DNA of 64,000 nucleotides from assembly GCF_004217045.1 (NCBI RefSeq), contig NZ_SGXM01000001.1, forward strand, positions 992,001-1,056,000. Direction: 5' to 3'. Shown here in pieces: positions 33,262-45,755 of the stretch (position 1 is its first letter; each line of letters starts with the position of its first letter). Under the pieces are notes generated by a model, which was not told the DNA's origin, searched no databases, and saw only the letters and a list, made by a program, of their open reading frames with translations. This DNA is from Cupriavidus agavae (lineage in GTDB: Bacteria; Pseudomonadota; Gammaproteobacteria; Burkholderiales; Burkholderiaceae). A program made the position numbers and the translations under genes.

Positions 33262-34491
33262 GTGAAACCCATCCAGAAATCGCACAAGCTTCAGAACGTT
33301 TGCTATGACATCCGCGGTCCGGTGCTGGAAAAGGCCCGGCAGATGGAGGAAGAGGGCCACAAGATCATCAAGCTGAACATCGGCAACCTGGCCGTGTTCG
33401 GTTTCGATGCGCCGGAGGAAATCCAGCAGGACATGATGCGCAACCTGCCCAATTCGGCCGGTTACTCAGATTCCAAGGGCATTTTCGCCGCGCGCAAGGC
33501 GATCATGCACTACACCCAGTCCAAGCAGATCCAGGGGGTGGGGCTGGAAGACATCTACGTGGGCAATGGCGCGTCCGAGCTGATCGTGATGGCGATGAAC
33601 GCGCTGCTCAACAGCGGCGACGAGATGCTGGTGCCGGCGCCCGACTACCCGTTGTGGACGGCCGCGGTGAGCCTCTCGGGCGGCACGCCTGTCCACTACC
33701 TGTGCGACGAGGGCAACGGCTGGATGCCGGACCTCGACGACATCCGCCGCAAGATCACGCCGAACACGCGCGGGATCGTCATCATCAACCCGAACAATCC
33801 CACCGGCGCGCTGTATTCGGACGAACTCCTCAAGGAGATCGTGGTCATTGCGCGCGAGCATGGCCTGATCATCTTCGCCGACGAGATCTACGACAAGGTG
33901 CTGTACGACGAGGTGGAGCACACCTCGATCGGCTCGCTGTCGACCGACGTGCTGACGGTCACGTTCAACGGCCTGTCCAAGAACTACCGCTCGTGCGGCT
34001 ACCGGGCCGGCTGGATGGTGGTGTCGGGCGACAAGCGCCCGGCGCAGGACTATATCGAGGGCCTGAACATGCTCTCGTCGATGCGGCTGTGCGCCAACGT
34101 GCCGGGCCAGTGGGCCATCCAGACCGCGCTGGGCGGCTACCAGAGCATCAACGACCTGGTGGCCGAGGGCGGCCGGCTGCGCCGCCAGCGCGACCTGGCC
34201 TACGACCTGATCACGAAGATTCCCGGCATCACCTGCGTCAAGCCCAAGGCGGCGCTGTACCTGTTCCCGAAGCTCGACCTGTCGATGTACCCGATCCAGG
34301 ACGACCAGGAGTTCATCTACGAACTGCTGCAGGAATCGAAGGTGCTGCTGGTGCAGGGCACCGGCTTCAACTGGGGCGCGCCGGACCATTTCCGGATCGT
34401 GTTCCTGCCGCACGAGGAAGACCTGCGCGAGGCCATCAGCCGCGTGGCGCGCTTCCTTGAAAACTATCGCAAACGCCACGGCACGCTGTAA
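33262..34491 (+). CDS. alaA: alanine/valine-type PLP aminotransferase (AlaA-like)
   Basis: Class I aminotransferase that makes alanine from pyruvate and glutamate. The 409-residue product starts at GTG 33262, reading MKPIQKSHKLQNVCYDIRGP, which aligns with the known start of AlaA (about 405 residues). The PLP lysine lies in TFNGLSKNYRSCGYRAGW, the NPNNPTGALYS and FADEIYDKVLYD motifs are present and the substrate-carboxylate Arg is in HFRIVFLP. It is followed 49 nt later by hom, linking pyruvate-family and aspartate-family amino-acid synthesis. A CATAAT box at 33107-33112 may be its -10. Confidence 0.92.
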   Translation: MKPIQKSHKLQNVCYDIRGPVLEKARQMEEEGHKIIKLNIGNLAVFGFDAPEEIQQDMMRNLPNSAGYSDSKGIFAARKAIMHYTQSKQIQGVGLEDIYVGNGASELIVMAMNALLNSGDEMLVPAPDYPLWTAAVSLSGGTPVHYLCDEGNGWMPDLDDIRRKITPNTRGIVIINPNNPTGALYSDELLKEIVVIAREHGLIIFADEIYDKVLYDEVEHTSIGSLSTDVLTVTFNGLSKNYRSCGYRAGWMVVSGDKRPAQDYIEGLNMLSSMRLCANVPGQWAIQTALGGYQSINDLVAEGGRLRRQRDLAYDLITKIPGITCVKPKAALYLFPKLDLSMYPIQDDQEFIYELLQESKVLLVQGTGFNWGAPDHFRIVFLPHEEDLREAISRVARFLENYRKRHGTL

Positions 34492-34540
34492 GGCCGGGCG
34501 CCCCCATTTTCCGTATCAAGCAACCCAGAGTCAGACGTCC

Positions 34541-35851
<1,311 letters not shown>

Positions 35852-35861
35852 AGAATTTGCG

Positions 35862-37313
35862 ATGAAATATCAGTCGACGCGCGGCCATGACGTGCCGCAA
35901 TCGTTCTCGGAGATCCTGCTGGGCGGCCTGGCGCCGGACGGCGGGCTGTACCTGCCGAAGCAGTATCCGCAAATCACCGCCGACGAACTCGAAGCGTGGC
36001 GCAAGCTGCCGTACGCCGACCTGGCGTTCGAGGTGCTGTCGCGCTTCTGCGACGACATCCCGGCCGAAGACCTGCGCGAACTGACGCGCAAGACCTACCG
36101 CGCGGAGGTGTACTGCAACGCACGTCCGGGCGACAACACGGCCGATATCACCCCGCTGCGCACGCTTGGCACGGAAGGCGAGGGCGGCACGAAGCTGCAG
36201 CTGCTGGGTCTGTCGAACGGTCCGACGCTCGCTTTTAAAGATATGGCGATGCAGTTGCTCGGCAACCTGTTCGAGTACGCGCTCAAGCGTGCCGGGCTGA
36301 AGCTGAACATCCTGGGCGCCACGTCGGGCGATACCGGCAGCGCGGCCGAGTACGCGATGCGCGGCAAGGAAGGCATCCGCGTGTTCATGCTGAGCCCGCA
36401 CCGCAAGATGAGCGCGTTCCAGACCGCGCAGATGTTCAGCCTGCAGGACCCGAACATCTTCAATATCGCCATCGAAGGCGTGTTCGACGACGCGCAGGAC
36501 ATCGTCAAGGCCGTTTCGAACGACCACGCCTACAAGGCGCGCCAGCGCATCGGCACCGTGAACTCGATCAACTGGGCGCGTGTGGTGGCCCAGGTGGTCT
36601 ACTACTTCAAGGGCTGGCTGCTGGCGACCGATGGCCCGGGCCAGAAGGTGTCGTTCTGCGTGCCGTCGGGCAACTTCGGCAATGTCTGCGCCGGCCATAT
36701 CGCGCGCATGATGGGCCTGCCGATCGACAGGCTCGTGGTGGCCACCAACGAGAACGACGTGCTCGACGAGTTCTTCCGCACCGGCACGTACCGCGTGCGG
36801 ACCTCGGCGCAGACGTACCACACGTCCAGCCCGAGCATGGATATCTCGAAGGCGTCGAATTTCGAGCGTTTCATCTTCGACCTGCTGGGCCAGGACGGCG
36901 ACAAGCTGGCCGCGCTGTTCCGCGACGTGGATGCCCGGGGCGGCTTCGACCTGGCCGGCACGCCGGAATTCGACCGCATCCGCCAGTTCGGCTTTGTCTC
37001 GGGCCGCAGCACGCACGAGGATCGCCTGGCGACCATCCGCGACGTCAAGGCGCGCTACGGCGTGACGATCGACACCCATACCGCCGATGGCGTGAAGGTG
37101 GCGCGCGAGCACCTGGCGCCGGGCGTGCCGATGGTGGTGCTGGAAACGGCGCTGCCGGCCAAGTTCGCCGACACGATCCGCGAGGCGCTGGGCCACGAGC
37201 CCGAGCGCCCGGCGGCGTTCGACGGCATCGAGGCGCTGCCGCAGCGCTTCGAGGTCATGCCGGCCGATGCCGACACGGTCAAGGCGTATATCGCGCAGCA
37301 CACCGGCCTGTAA
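35862..37313 (+). CDS. thrC: threonine synthase
   Basis: PLP enzyme converting O-phosphohomoserine to threonine. The 483-residue length and start MKYQSTRGHDVPQSFSEILL are typical of the longer class. The PLP lysine is in LAFKDMAMQLLGN, the phosphate cup in GATSGDTGSAAEYAM, and VPSGNFGNVCAGHIA is also conserved. It lies 10 nt after hom. Homoserine kinase is not in this window. Confidence 0.97.
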   Translation: MKYQSTRGHDVPQSFSEILLGGLAPDGGLYLPKQYPQITADELEAWRKLPYADLAFEVLSRFCDDIPAEDLRELTRKTYRAEVYCNARPGDNTADITPLRTLGTEGEGGTKLQLLGLSNGPTLAFKDMAMQLLGNLFEYALKRAGLKLNILGATSGDTGSAAEYAMRGKEGIRVFMLSPHRKMSAFQTAQMFSLQDPNIFNIAIEGVFDDAQDIVKAVSNDHAYKARQRIGTVNSINWARVVAQVVYYFKGWLLATDGPGQKVSFCVPSGNFGNVCAGHIARMMGLPIDRLVVATNENDVLDEFFRTGTYRVRTSAQTYHTSSPSMDISKASNFERFIFDLLGQDGDKLAALFRDVDARGGFDLAGTPEFDRIRQFGFVSGRSTHEDRLATIRDVKARYGVTIDTHTADGVKVAREHLAPGVPMVVLETALPAKFADTIREALGHEPERPAAFDGIEALPQRFEVMPADADTVKAYIAQHTGL

Positions 37314-37357
37314 TTCCCGGTATCGGCGCGCGTAAAGCCGGCCCGGCGCCAACTCGC

Positions 37358-37415
37358 TACAATCGGGTTTGCCGGGCCCGCCGCCACGGCCCCCGAGCGT
37401 TAGCGCGCCGGGGGC
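37358..37415 (+). promoter_or_regulatory. -10 box and GC hairpin between thrC and moeA
   Basis: TACAAT at 37358-37363 is a -10-like element. It is followed by a hairpin with arms GCCCCCG (37389-37395) and CGGGGGC (37409-37415) and then TGTTTCATTT. The stem could terminate hom-thrC or, if the -10 is used, sit in the moeA leader. The two readings cannot be separated from sequence. Confidence 0.4.
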
Positions 37416-37453
37416 TGTTTCATTTGGCAGGGCCAACCCGACCCCATGATTCC

Positions 37454-38689
37454 ATGACCCAACAAGCGGCACGTCCCCCGATGCTGACCATGGCCCAGGC
37501 GCTCGACGCGCTGATGGCCGGCGCACGTCCGATCACCGATACCGAAACCGTCGAGACGCTCGACGCCAATGGCCGCGTGCTGGCCACGCCGGTCACCAGC
37601 CCGCTGCGCGTGCCGCCGGCCGACAACACGTCGATGGACGGCTACGCGATGCGCGCCGCCGACGTGCCGGCACCGGGCACGCGCCTGCCGGTCTCGCAGC
37701 GCATTCCGGCCGGCCATGTCGGCACGGAGCTGGCACCGGGCACGGCGGCGCGCATCTTCACGGGCGGGCTGATCCCGCCGGGCGCCGACGCCGTGGTGAT
37801 GCAGGAGCAGTGCCAGGCCGATGGCGAGGCCGTGATCGTCAACCACGTGCCGGCGTCGGGCGAGTGGATTCGCCGCGCGGGCGAGGATATCGAGACCGGC
37901 AGCCAGATCCTGCCGGCCGGCGCGCGGCTGTCGCCGCAGGCGCTCGGGCTGGCCGCCTCGGTGGGGCAGGCCCGGCTCGACGTGGTACGCCGCGTGCGCG
38001 TGGCCGTGTTCTTCACCGGCGACGAACTGGCGATGCCCGGCGAGCCGCTGCGCCCGGGCGCGATCTACAACTCGAACCGCTTCACGCTGCGCGGGCTGCT
38101 GGAGAACCTGGGCTGCGAAGTGTCCGACTTCGGCATCGTGCCCGATACGCTGGCCGCCACGCGCGACACGCTGCGCCGTGCCGCCGGAGGCCATGACCTG
38201 ATCATCACCTCGGGCGGGGTCTCGGTGGGCGAGGAAGACCATATCCGCCCGGCCGTGACCGCCGAGGGCCGGCTGGACCTGTGGCAGATCGCCATCAAGC
38301 CGGGCAAGCCGCTGGCGTTCGGACAGGTGGGCAACGGCAACCAGACGCCAGCCTTTTTCATCGGCCTGCCGGGCAACCCGGTATCGAGCTTCGTCACGTT
38401 CCTGCTGTTCGTGCGGCCGTTCCTGCTGCGCCTGCAGGGCGTGGCCGACGTGACGCCGCGCCGCATCGCCATGCGCGCCGATTTCGACCTGCCGAAGGGC
38501 GACCGCCGCAACGAATTCCTGCGCGCCCGCCTGAACGACGGGGGTGGCCTGGACCTGTTCCCGAACCAGAGTTCGGGCGTGCTGACCTCGACGGTCTGGG
38601 GCGACGGGCTGATCGACAATCCGCCCAACCAGCCGATTGCACGTGGCGATACCGTCCAGTTCATCCCGTTTGCCAGCCTGCTGGCCTGA
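37454..38689 (+). CDS. moeA: molybdopterin molybdenumtransferase MoeA
   Basis: Inserts molybdenum into adenylylated molybdopterin. The 411-residue protein has the N-terminal domain with DNTSMDGYAMRAADVP, the IFTGGLIPPGADAVVMQE segment, the MoCF-binding domain with ITSGGVSVGEEDHIR and LPGNPVSSFVTFLLFV, and the C-terminal beta-barrel. The ATG at 37454 (MTQQAARPP) is preferred to an in-frame start 30 nt upstream. It is followed by moaD and moaE, forming a molybdenum-cofactor cluster. Confidence 0.96.
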   Translation: MTQQAARPPMLTMAQALDALMAGARPITDTETVETLDANGRVLATPVTSPLRVPPADNTSMDGYAMRAADVPAPGTRLPVSQRIPAGHVGTELAPGTAARIFTGGLIPPGADAVVMQEQCQADGEAVIVNHVPASGEWIRRAGEDIETGSQILPAGARLSPQALGLAASVGQARLDVVRRVRVAVFFTGDELAMPGEPLRPGAIYNSNRFTLRGLLENLGCEVSDFGIVPDTLAATRDTLRRAAGGHDLIITSGGVSVGEEDHIRPAVTAEGRLDLWQIAIKPGKPLAFGQVGNGNQTPAFFIGLPGNPVSSFVTFLLFVRPFLLRLQGVADVTPRRIAMRADFDLPKGDRRNEFLRARLNDGGGLDLFPNQSSGVLTSTVWGDGLIDNPPNQPIARGDTVQFIPFASLLA

Positions 38690-38720
38690 CTACCGCCCCT
38701 GCACAGCATCCTTGAATCCA

Positions 38721-38978
38721 ATGCAACTCGAACTTCGATACTTCGCCAGCGTGCGGGAACAGGTAGGACAGGGCGCCGAGCGCGCCGAGGTGCCCGCCAG
38801 CGTGGCAACCGTGGGCGACCTGCGCGCCTGGCTGCGCGAGCGGGGCGGCGCATGGGCCGAGGCGCTGGCCGAGGGCCGCGCGCTGCGGATGGCCGTGGAC
38901 CACACCGTGGCCCGCGCCGACACCCCGCTGGCCGAGGGCTGCGAGGTGGCCTTCTTCCCGCCCGTGACCGGAGGCTGA
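38721..38978 (+). CDS. moaD: molybdopterin synthase sulfur-carrier subunit MoaD
   Basis: Ubiquitin-fold protein whose C-terminal Gly-Gly is thiocarboxylated and donates sulfur to cyclic pyranopterin. The 85-residue product starts MQLELRYFASVREQVGQG and ends FFPPVTGG, the required double glycine. It lies 31 nt after moeA and one base before moaE. Confidence 0.96.
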   Translation: MQLELRYFASVREQVGQGAERAEVPASVATVGDLRAWLRERGGAWAEALAEGRALRMAVDHTVARADTPLAEGCEVAFFPPVTGG

Positions 38979-38979
38979 C

Positions 38980-39477
38980 ATGACGGTGCGCGTGCAGCAC
39001 GACGATTTCGATCTGGGCGCCGAAGTGGCCGCGCTGCGGGCCGGCAACCCCGGCGTGGGCGCCGTGGCCAGCTTCATCGGCACGGTGCGCGACGTCAGCG
39101 ACGGCAGCCGCGTCAGCACGATGGAGCTGGAGCACTATCCCGGCATGACCGAGAAGGCGCTGGCGCAGATCGAGCAGGCCGCGCGCGGGCGCTGGCCGCT
39201 GCTCGGCGTGACCATCATCCACCGTGTGGGGCTGCTCCAGCCGCTCGACCAGATCGTGCTGGTGGCCGTGGCCTCGGCCCATCGCGGCGCTGCGTTCCAG
39301 GCGTGCGAATTCATCATGGATTACCTGAAATCGGAAGCGCCGTTCTGGAAGAAGGAAGAGACTCCCGAGGGTGCGCGCTGGGTGGATGCCCGCGTGTCCG
39401 ACGACGCGGCGCTGGAACGCTGGGGCATTGCCTCCCTGAATGCCGATCCGAGCGCCGATCCGAACCAATCCTCCTGA
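38980..39477 (+). CDS. moaE: molybdopterin synthase catalytic subunit MoaE
   Basis: Large subunit of molybdopterin synthase. The 165-residue product contains GAVASFIGTVRD, MELEHYPGMTEKAL, HRVGLLQPLDQIVLVAVAS and the lysine-rich active region FWKKEETPEGARWV. The ATG is one base after the moaD stop, indicating translational coupling. The C-terminal 15 residues are a Ser/Asp/Pro tail. Confidence 0.96.
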   Translation: MTVRVQHDDFDLGAEVAALRAGNPGVGAVASFIGTVRDVSDGSRVSTMELEHYPGMTEKALAQIEQAARGRWPLLGVTIIHRVGLLQPLDQIVLVAVASAHRGAAFQACEFIMDYLKSEAPFWKKEETPEGARWVDARVSDDAALERWGIASLNADPSADPNQSS

Positions 39478-39497
39478 CTAGATAAGAAAGGTACCGC

Positions 39498-39878
39498 ATG
39501 GGTCCGCTTGGCTTTGCAGCGGTGGGCGTGGGCGCCGCCGTGGGCGCGTGGCTGCGCTGGGGCTTTTCCGTGATGTGGAATGCGGCGAATCCGTCGCTTC
39601 CGTACGGCACGCTGGCGTCGAACCTGATCGGCGGCTACCTGATTGGCGTGGCCGTGGCGTTCTTCCAAAGCCATCCGGGCCTGCCGCCGGAATGGCGCCT
39701 GCTGGCAATCACCGGGTTTCTTGGCGGTTTGACGACGTTTTCGACGTTTTCGAGCGAAGTGCTGGCCAATCTGATGACCGGCGACTATCGCTGGGCACTG
39801 GCGCACCTGGTGCTCCATCTGGGCGGGTCGGTGCTGCTGACCGCCGTCGGCATCTGGTCTTACCGCGCCCTGGCCTGA
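39498..39878 (+). CDS. crcB: fluoride ion exporter CrcB/Fluc
   Basis: Four-helix membrane protein forming dimeric fluoride channels. The 126-residue product has the family motif NLIGGYLIGVAVAFF and the pore signature GFLGGLTTFSTFSSEV, including the Phe/Thr residues that line the fluoride path. A good AAAGG site precedes the ATG. It begins 20 nt after moaE, so it is probably read from the same transcript; there is no room for a fluoride riboswitch. Confidence 0.96.
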   Translation: MGPLGFAAVGVGAAVGAWLRWGFSVMWNAANPSLPYGTLASNLIGGYLIGVAVAFFQSHPGLPPEWRLLAITGFLGGLTTFSTFSSEVLANLMTGDYRWALAHLVLHLGGSVLLTAVGIWSYRALA

Positions 39879-40165
39879 GCCCGCCTAGCGCGGGACGGTG
39901 TTGGGAGACATAGGTAACACTCCCGATCCGTCCGCATCCCTTCAGGTGCTCTTTAGCGCCTACTATTGCTTCACGGCCCGGCCTTGCGCGTTCGCAAGCG
40001 CCGGATACGCCGCTTTCATCAGCCGCACGCGCTAGCCGGCCCGCCGCGGCATCGTCAGAATCCGGCCCCTCGCAGTCGCTGTCTCGCCTTATCACGCCCG
40101 GCCATCGCGCCCGGGTGGTTGTGACGTGCTTTCCCCAGGTTCGACCATAACGAGGAGACATCCCC
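39879..40165. other. intergenic region upstream of the hydroxybutyrate oligomer hydrolase
   Basis: About 287 bp. A TACTAT box near 39960-39966 could be a -10 and an AGGAG ribosome-binding site precedes the next gene. GGGAG/CTCCC arms around 39903-39925 form a weak inverted repeat. Nothing else is supported. Confidence 0.3.
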
Positions 40166-42343
40166 ATGCAGCCCAGCCATGCCCGCGCTACCCGACGTCT
40201 GGCCCAGCGCCGTTTTCGGCGCAACGCGCTGTCCGTCGCCGTCACCGCTGCCGTCGCTGCCCTGACGCTGGCCGCCTGCGGCAGCGATGATCCGCCGCCG
40301 CCCAACACCGGCACGCCGCCCAGCCCGACCCAGAACCCGAACAACCGGCCGACCTTCATCGTCGGCACGATCGGCGTGCAGACCTACGATGGCAACAGTG
40401 ACGACCTGGCCACGGGCGGCCTGGGCAAGGATGGCATTGGCGGCACGGCGCCTGCGTTTGCCGATCCGAACAATCCGACGCCGGCCGAACTGCGCCGCAA
40501 CGCGATCTTCACCAACTACCGCGCCATCGTCGACATCAACCCGGCAGGCGGCTACGGCACGCTCTACGGGCCCAATGTCGATGCCCAGGGCAATGTGACA
40601 AGCGGGCAGGGCAAGGTTGCAGGTGTCGAATACATCGCTTTTTCCGATGACGGGTCGGGGCGCCAGAACGTGACGCTGATGGCCCAGATCCCCGATTCGT
40701 TCGATCGCAACAACCCGTGCATCATCACCGCCACGTCCTCGGGCTCGCGCGGCATCTACGGCGGGATCGCGGTGGGCGAGTGGGGGCTCAAGCGCGGCTG
40801 CGCGGTGGCCTACACGGACAAGGGCACCGGCGCGGCGCCGCATGACCTGGATTCCGACACCGTGCCGCTGATCAACGGCACCCGCCAGGGTCGCGCCGGG
40901 GCCGGCAAGCTGGCCCAGTTCGCGGCCCAGCCGGGCAGCCAGTCGCTGGCCGACTTCACGGCGGCCTATCCGCACCGGCAGGCGTTCAAGCACGCCCACT
41001 CGCAGCAGAACCCCGAGGCCAACTGGGGCAGGAACACGCTCCAGGCCATCGAGTTCACGCTGTTCGCCATCAACGACAAGTACGGCACGATGGGCGCGGA
41101 CGGCGTACGGCAGGCCACGTTCACGCCATCGAACGTGCTGGTGATCGCCTCGGCGGTGTCCAATGGCGGCGGCGCGGCCATCGCGGCGGCCGAGCAGGAT
41201 ACGACCGGGCTGATCGATGGGGTGGCGGTGGGCGAGCCGATGCTGGAAATCCCGCCGACGCCGGCCATCACGGTGCGGCGCGGCGGCACGCCGGTCGCGG
41301 CGTCGGGCAAGTCGCTCTACGACTACACCACCACGGCCAACCTGTTCCAGCTGTGTGCCCGGCAGGACGTGAACCTGACCAATGCGCCGTCCGCGGGCGC
41401 CTTGCCGCAGGCCACGAACCGCTGCCAGTCCCTGGCTGCCAAGTCGCTGGTCACTGGCGGCAATACCAACGACCAGTCGGCCGCCGCGCTGGCCGCACTG
41501 CGCAGCGCGGGCTGGGAGGCGGAGTCCGATGAACTGCACGCTTCGCTGTCGGCGCTCGAAGTGGCCAGCTCGATCTCGGTGACCTACGCCAATGCCTATG
41601 CCCGGGCCAGCGTCACCGACCGCTTCTGCAACTACAGCTTTGCGGTGACCGGCGTCGACTTCAAGCCGCTGGCCATCCCGGCCGCCACGCTCGCCCAGTT
41701 CTTCTCCACCGGCAACGGCGTGCCGCCGAGCGGCATCGTGACCCTGGTCAACGACGCCAATCCGCTGCCCACCGGCCCGATCAAGGATTTTGCGTCGGTC
41801 TCGCCGAGCACGGGCATCCAGGACGCCAACCTTGACGGCGCCCTCTGCCTGCGCAACGCCCTGACCGGCAATGCGACGGTGCAGGCCAGCATTGCCGAGA
41901 CGTACCGCAGCGGCAACCTGCGCGGCAAGCCGACCGTGATCGTGCATGGCCGCAACGACGCGCTGCTGCCGGTCAACCACACGTCGCGGCCGTATCTGGG
42001 GCTCAACAGGTCGGTGGAGGGCAGCGCCAGCAAGCTGTCCTACATCGAGGTGACGAATGCGCAGCACTTCGACGGCTTCATCGACGTGCTGCCTGGCTAC
42101 GCGGCCCGCTACATCCCGCTGCACCTGTACCTGAACCGGGCGCTCGATGCGGTCTGGGCCAACCTGCGCAGCGGCACCGCGCTGCCACCGTCGCAGGTGG
42201 TCCGGACGACGGCGCGCGGCGGCAGCAGCAGCGTGGCGGTCGGCCCGCAGATCCTCCCCGCCAACGTGCCTCCGATGCTCGCCACCCCGGCGGCCGGTGA
42301 CGTGATTTCGGCCAGCAGTTCCACCGTGGACGTGCCCAACTAG
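40166..42343 (+). CDS. D-(-)-3-hydroxybutyrate oligomer hydrolase (3HB oligomer hydrolase family)
   Basis: Cleaves 3-hydroxybutyrate dimers and oligomers released from polyhydroxybutyrate, EC 3.1.1.22. The 725-residue precursor has an Arg-rich N-terminus and hydrophobic run ending in lipobox LAAC (Cys38), then a Pro-rich linker, so it is probably a lipoprotein exposed to the periplasm or surface. The catalytic serine lies in [27 protein letters not shown] and [14 protein letters not shown] near the C-terminus supply the expected Asp and His. Length and motifs match PhaY/3HB-oligomer hydrolases of PHB-storing Burkholderiales. It is monocistronic. Confidence 0.9.
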   Translation: MQPSHARATRRLAQRRFRRNALSVAVTAAVAALTLAACGSDDPPPPNTGTPPSPTQNPNNRPTFIVGTIGVQTYDGNSDDLATGGLGKDGIGGTAPAFADPNNPTPAELRRNAIFTNYRAIVDINPAGGYGTLYGPNVDAQGNVTSGQGKVAGVEYIAFSDDGSGRQNVTLMAQIPDSFDRNNPCIITATSSGSRGIYGGIAVGEWGLKRGCAVAYTDKGTGAAPHDLDSDTVPLINGTRQGRAGAGKLAQFAAQPGSQSLADFTAAYPHRQAFKHAHSQQNPEANWGRNTLQAIEFTLFAINDKYGTMGADGVRQATFTPSNVLVIASAVSNGGGAAIAAAEQDTTGLIDGVAVGEPMLEIPPTPAITVRRGGTPVAASGKSLYDYTTTANLFQLCARQDVNLTNAPSAGALPQATNRCQSLAAKSLVTGGNTNDQSAAALAALRSAGWEAESDELHASLSALEVASSISVTYANAYARASVTDRFCNYSFAVTGVDFKPLAIPAATLAQFFSTGNGVPPSGIVTLVNDANPLPTGPIKDFASVSPSTGIQDANLDGALCLRNALTGNATVQASIAETYRSGNLRGKPTVIVHGRNDALLPVNHTSRPYLGLNRSVEGSASKLSYIEVTNAQHFDGFIDVLPGYAARYIPLHLYLNRALDAVWANLRSGTALPPSQVVRTTARGGSSSVAVGPQILPANVPPMLATPAAGDVISASSSTVDVPN

Positions 42344-42417
42344 GCTTCCCGAGCCGCCCCCGGCCCGCCTTGCAGCGCCTGCCAGCCGAAAGGTTGTCAA
42401 AACTGCAACGCGGGCCG

Positions 42418-42445
42418 CTTGAAATGTCAAGCCGAAGCCCTATCT
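42418..42445 (+). promoter_or_regulatory. sigma-32 heat-shock promoter of clpB
   Basis: CTTGAAA (42418-42424) is a perfect -35, and CCCTATCT (42438-42445) matches CCCCATNT at all but one specified base; the spacer is 13 bp. The -35 is part of a small inverted repeat CTTGA-AATG-TCAAG. Transcription would start near 42452, leaving a leader of about 100 nt before the clpB ATG. Confidence 0.88.
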
Positions 42446-42552
42446 TTCGGAAGTATCGTGTCCGGCAGGGCAATCGTGCAAAGGCAGCCGCAGTGCTGCA
42501 AGGTCACGCCCTCGCAACAGGACACACTTTCACTATTGAGAGAGGGCACCTG

Positions 42553-45156
<2,604 letters not shown>

Positions 45157-45180
45157 GCGGCCCCAGCGTCAGCCCAAGGC

Positions 45181-45218
45181 AAAACCCCCGCCTGCCGCGA
45201 TGGCAGCCGGGGGTTTTT
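45181..45218 (+). terminator. terminator after clpB
   Basis: Arms CCCCCG / CGGGGG with a second internal CTGCC / GGCAG pairing, flanked by AAAA and TTTTT. Confidence 0.93.
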
Positions 45219-45345
45219 GTTTAACGTGAAACCAAGTAAATAAGGAATATGCCACGACAGTGAACTTCCCGTTCTTGAGTCCCAAGATGCTGGTGCTGGC
45301 AAACAGTGATCTTTTCCGTGCGTTTGGGCCGTGCTTGCACGCCTA

Positions 45346-45387
45346 TTGATTTGCATCAAGCCGGAAACCGGGGCGGGTCGCTACCAT
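45346..45387 (+). promoter_or_regulatory. perfect FNR-type box with class II promoter
   Basis: TTGAT-TTGC-ATCAA (45346-45359) matches the FNR/Anr consensus TTGAT-N4-ATCAA exactly. A -10-like TACCAT is at 45382-45387, which places the box centre about 41.5 bp upstream of a start near 45394, the class II activation geometry. The nearest gene on this strand (sbp) is 360 bp away and behind a terminator, so the box appears to drive the small RNA described next. Confidence 0.75.
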
Positions 45388-45393
45388 TCATTC

Positions 45394-45490
45394 CGTCATG
45401 GAGATGCGGGGGCGCTCTTCATGACTTGTCTACCCGTTTCCGGAATGGAAACTTGACCCGCAGCGCTTCTCCGGCGCTGCGGGTCTTTTC
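45394..45490 (+). ncRNA. candidate FNR-activated small RNA (three stem-loops)
   Basis: The predicted transcript of about 97 nt folds in three hairpins. The first is GTCATG (45395-45400) / CATGAC (45420-45425), the second GTTTCC (45436-45441) / GGAAAC (45447-45452), the third a perfect 12-bp terminator GACCCGCAGCGC (45455-45466) / GCGCTGCGGGTC (45474-45485) followed by TTTTCTTTT. Only an 8-codon frame exists inside. The linker TTGTCTACCC between hairpins 1 and 2 is the best unpaired region for target pairing. Analogy with FnrS of enterobacteria and the FNR-activated small RNA of Neisseria is functional, not by sequence. Confidence 0.65.
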
Positions 45491-45673
45491 TTTTGGGCGC
45501 GCCTCCACCCGCCTTCCGCCCAGTCTCCGCGGCTTTCCGGCCTTTCCTGCCTTTCCTGCCACTTCCGGCATACCGATATGCCTGCCCGGTCTTATGCGCT
45601 TTCCGTGCTTGGATCGATGAAACCATTCGTTCCGTTCAGATAGCCCGGCCGGTAGCCTGTCTTCCTGACAGAA

Positions 45674-45722
45674 GCCCGGCCATGCCGCTCACCGAGTGTT
45701 TCGCCGCGCCGGGCCGTTTTTT
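45674..45722 (+). terminator. terminator-like hairpin in the sbp leader (possible attenuator)
   Basis: GCCCGGC (45674-45680) pairs with GCCGGGC (45708-45714), followed by GT and six T (45717-45722). It ends 33 nt before the sbp ATG. Placed so close to the gene it would either stop upstream transcription or act as an attenuator. GGCATA-CCGA-TATGCC (45567-45582) is another small palindrome upstream. Confidence 0.45.
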
Positions 45723-45755
45723 CACGACATCGCTATTCTGACGGGAGCAACTGCA

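Noticed and set aside
34492..34540. Threonine attenuator or riboswitch before hom
   Set aside because: The 49-nt gap has no Thr/Ile-rich leader ORF and no terminator.
39478..39497. Fluoride riboswitch expected before crcB
   Set aside because: Only 20 nt separate moaE from crcB, too short for the aptamer.
45396..45425. 8-codon ORF inside the FNR-box small RNA
   Set aside because: No ribosome-binding site and the start lies within the first hairpin; the RNA is better read as non-coding.
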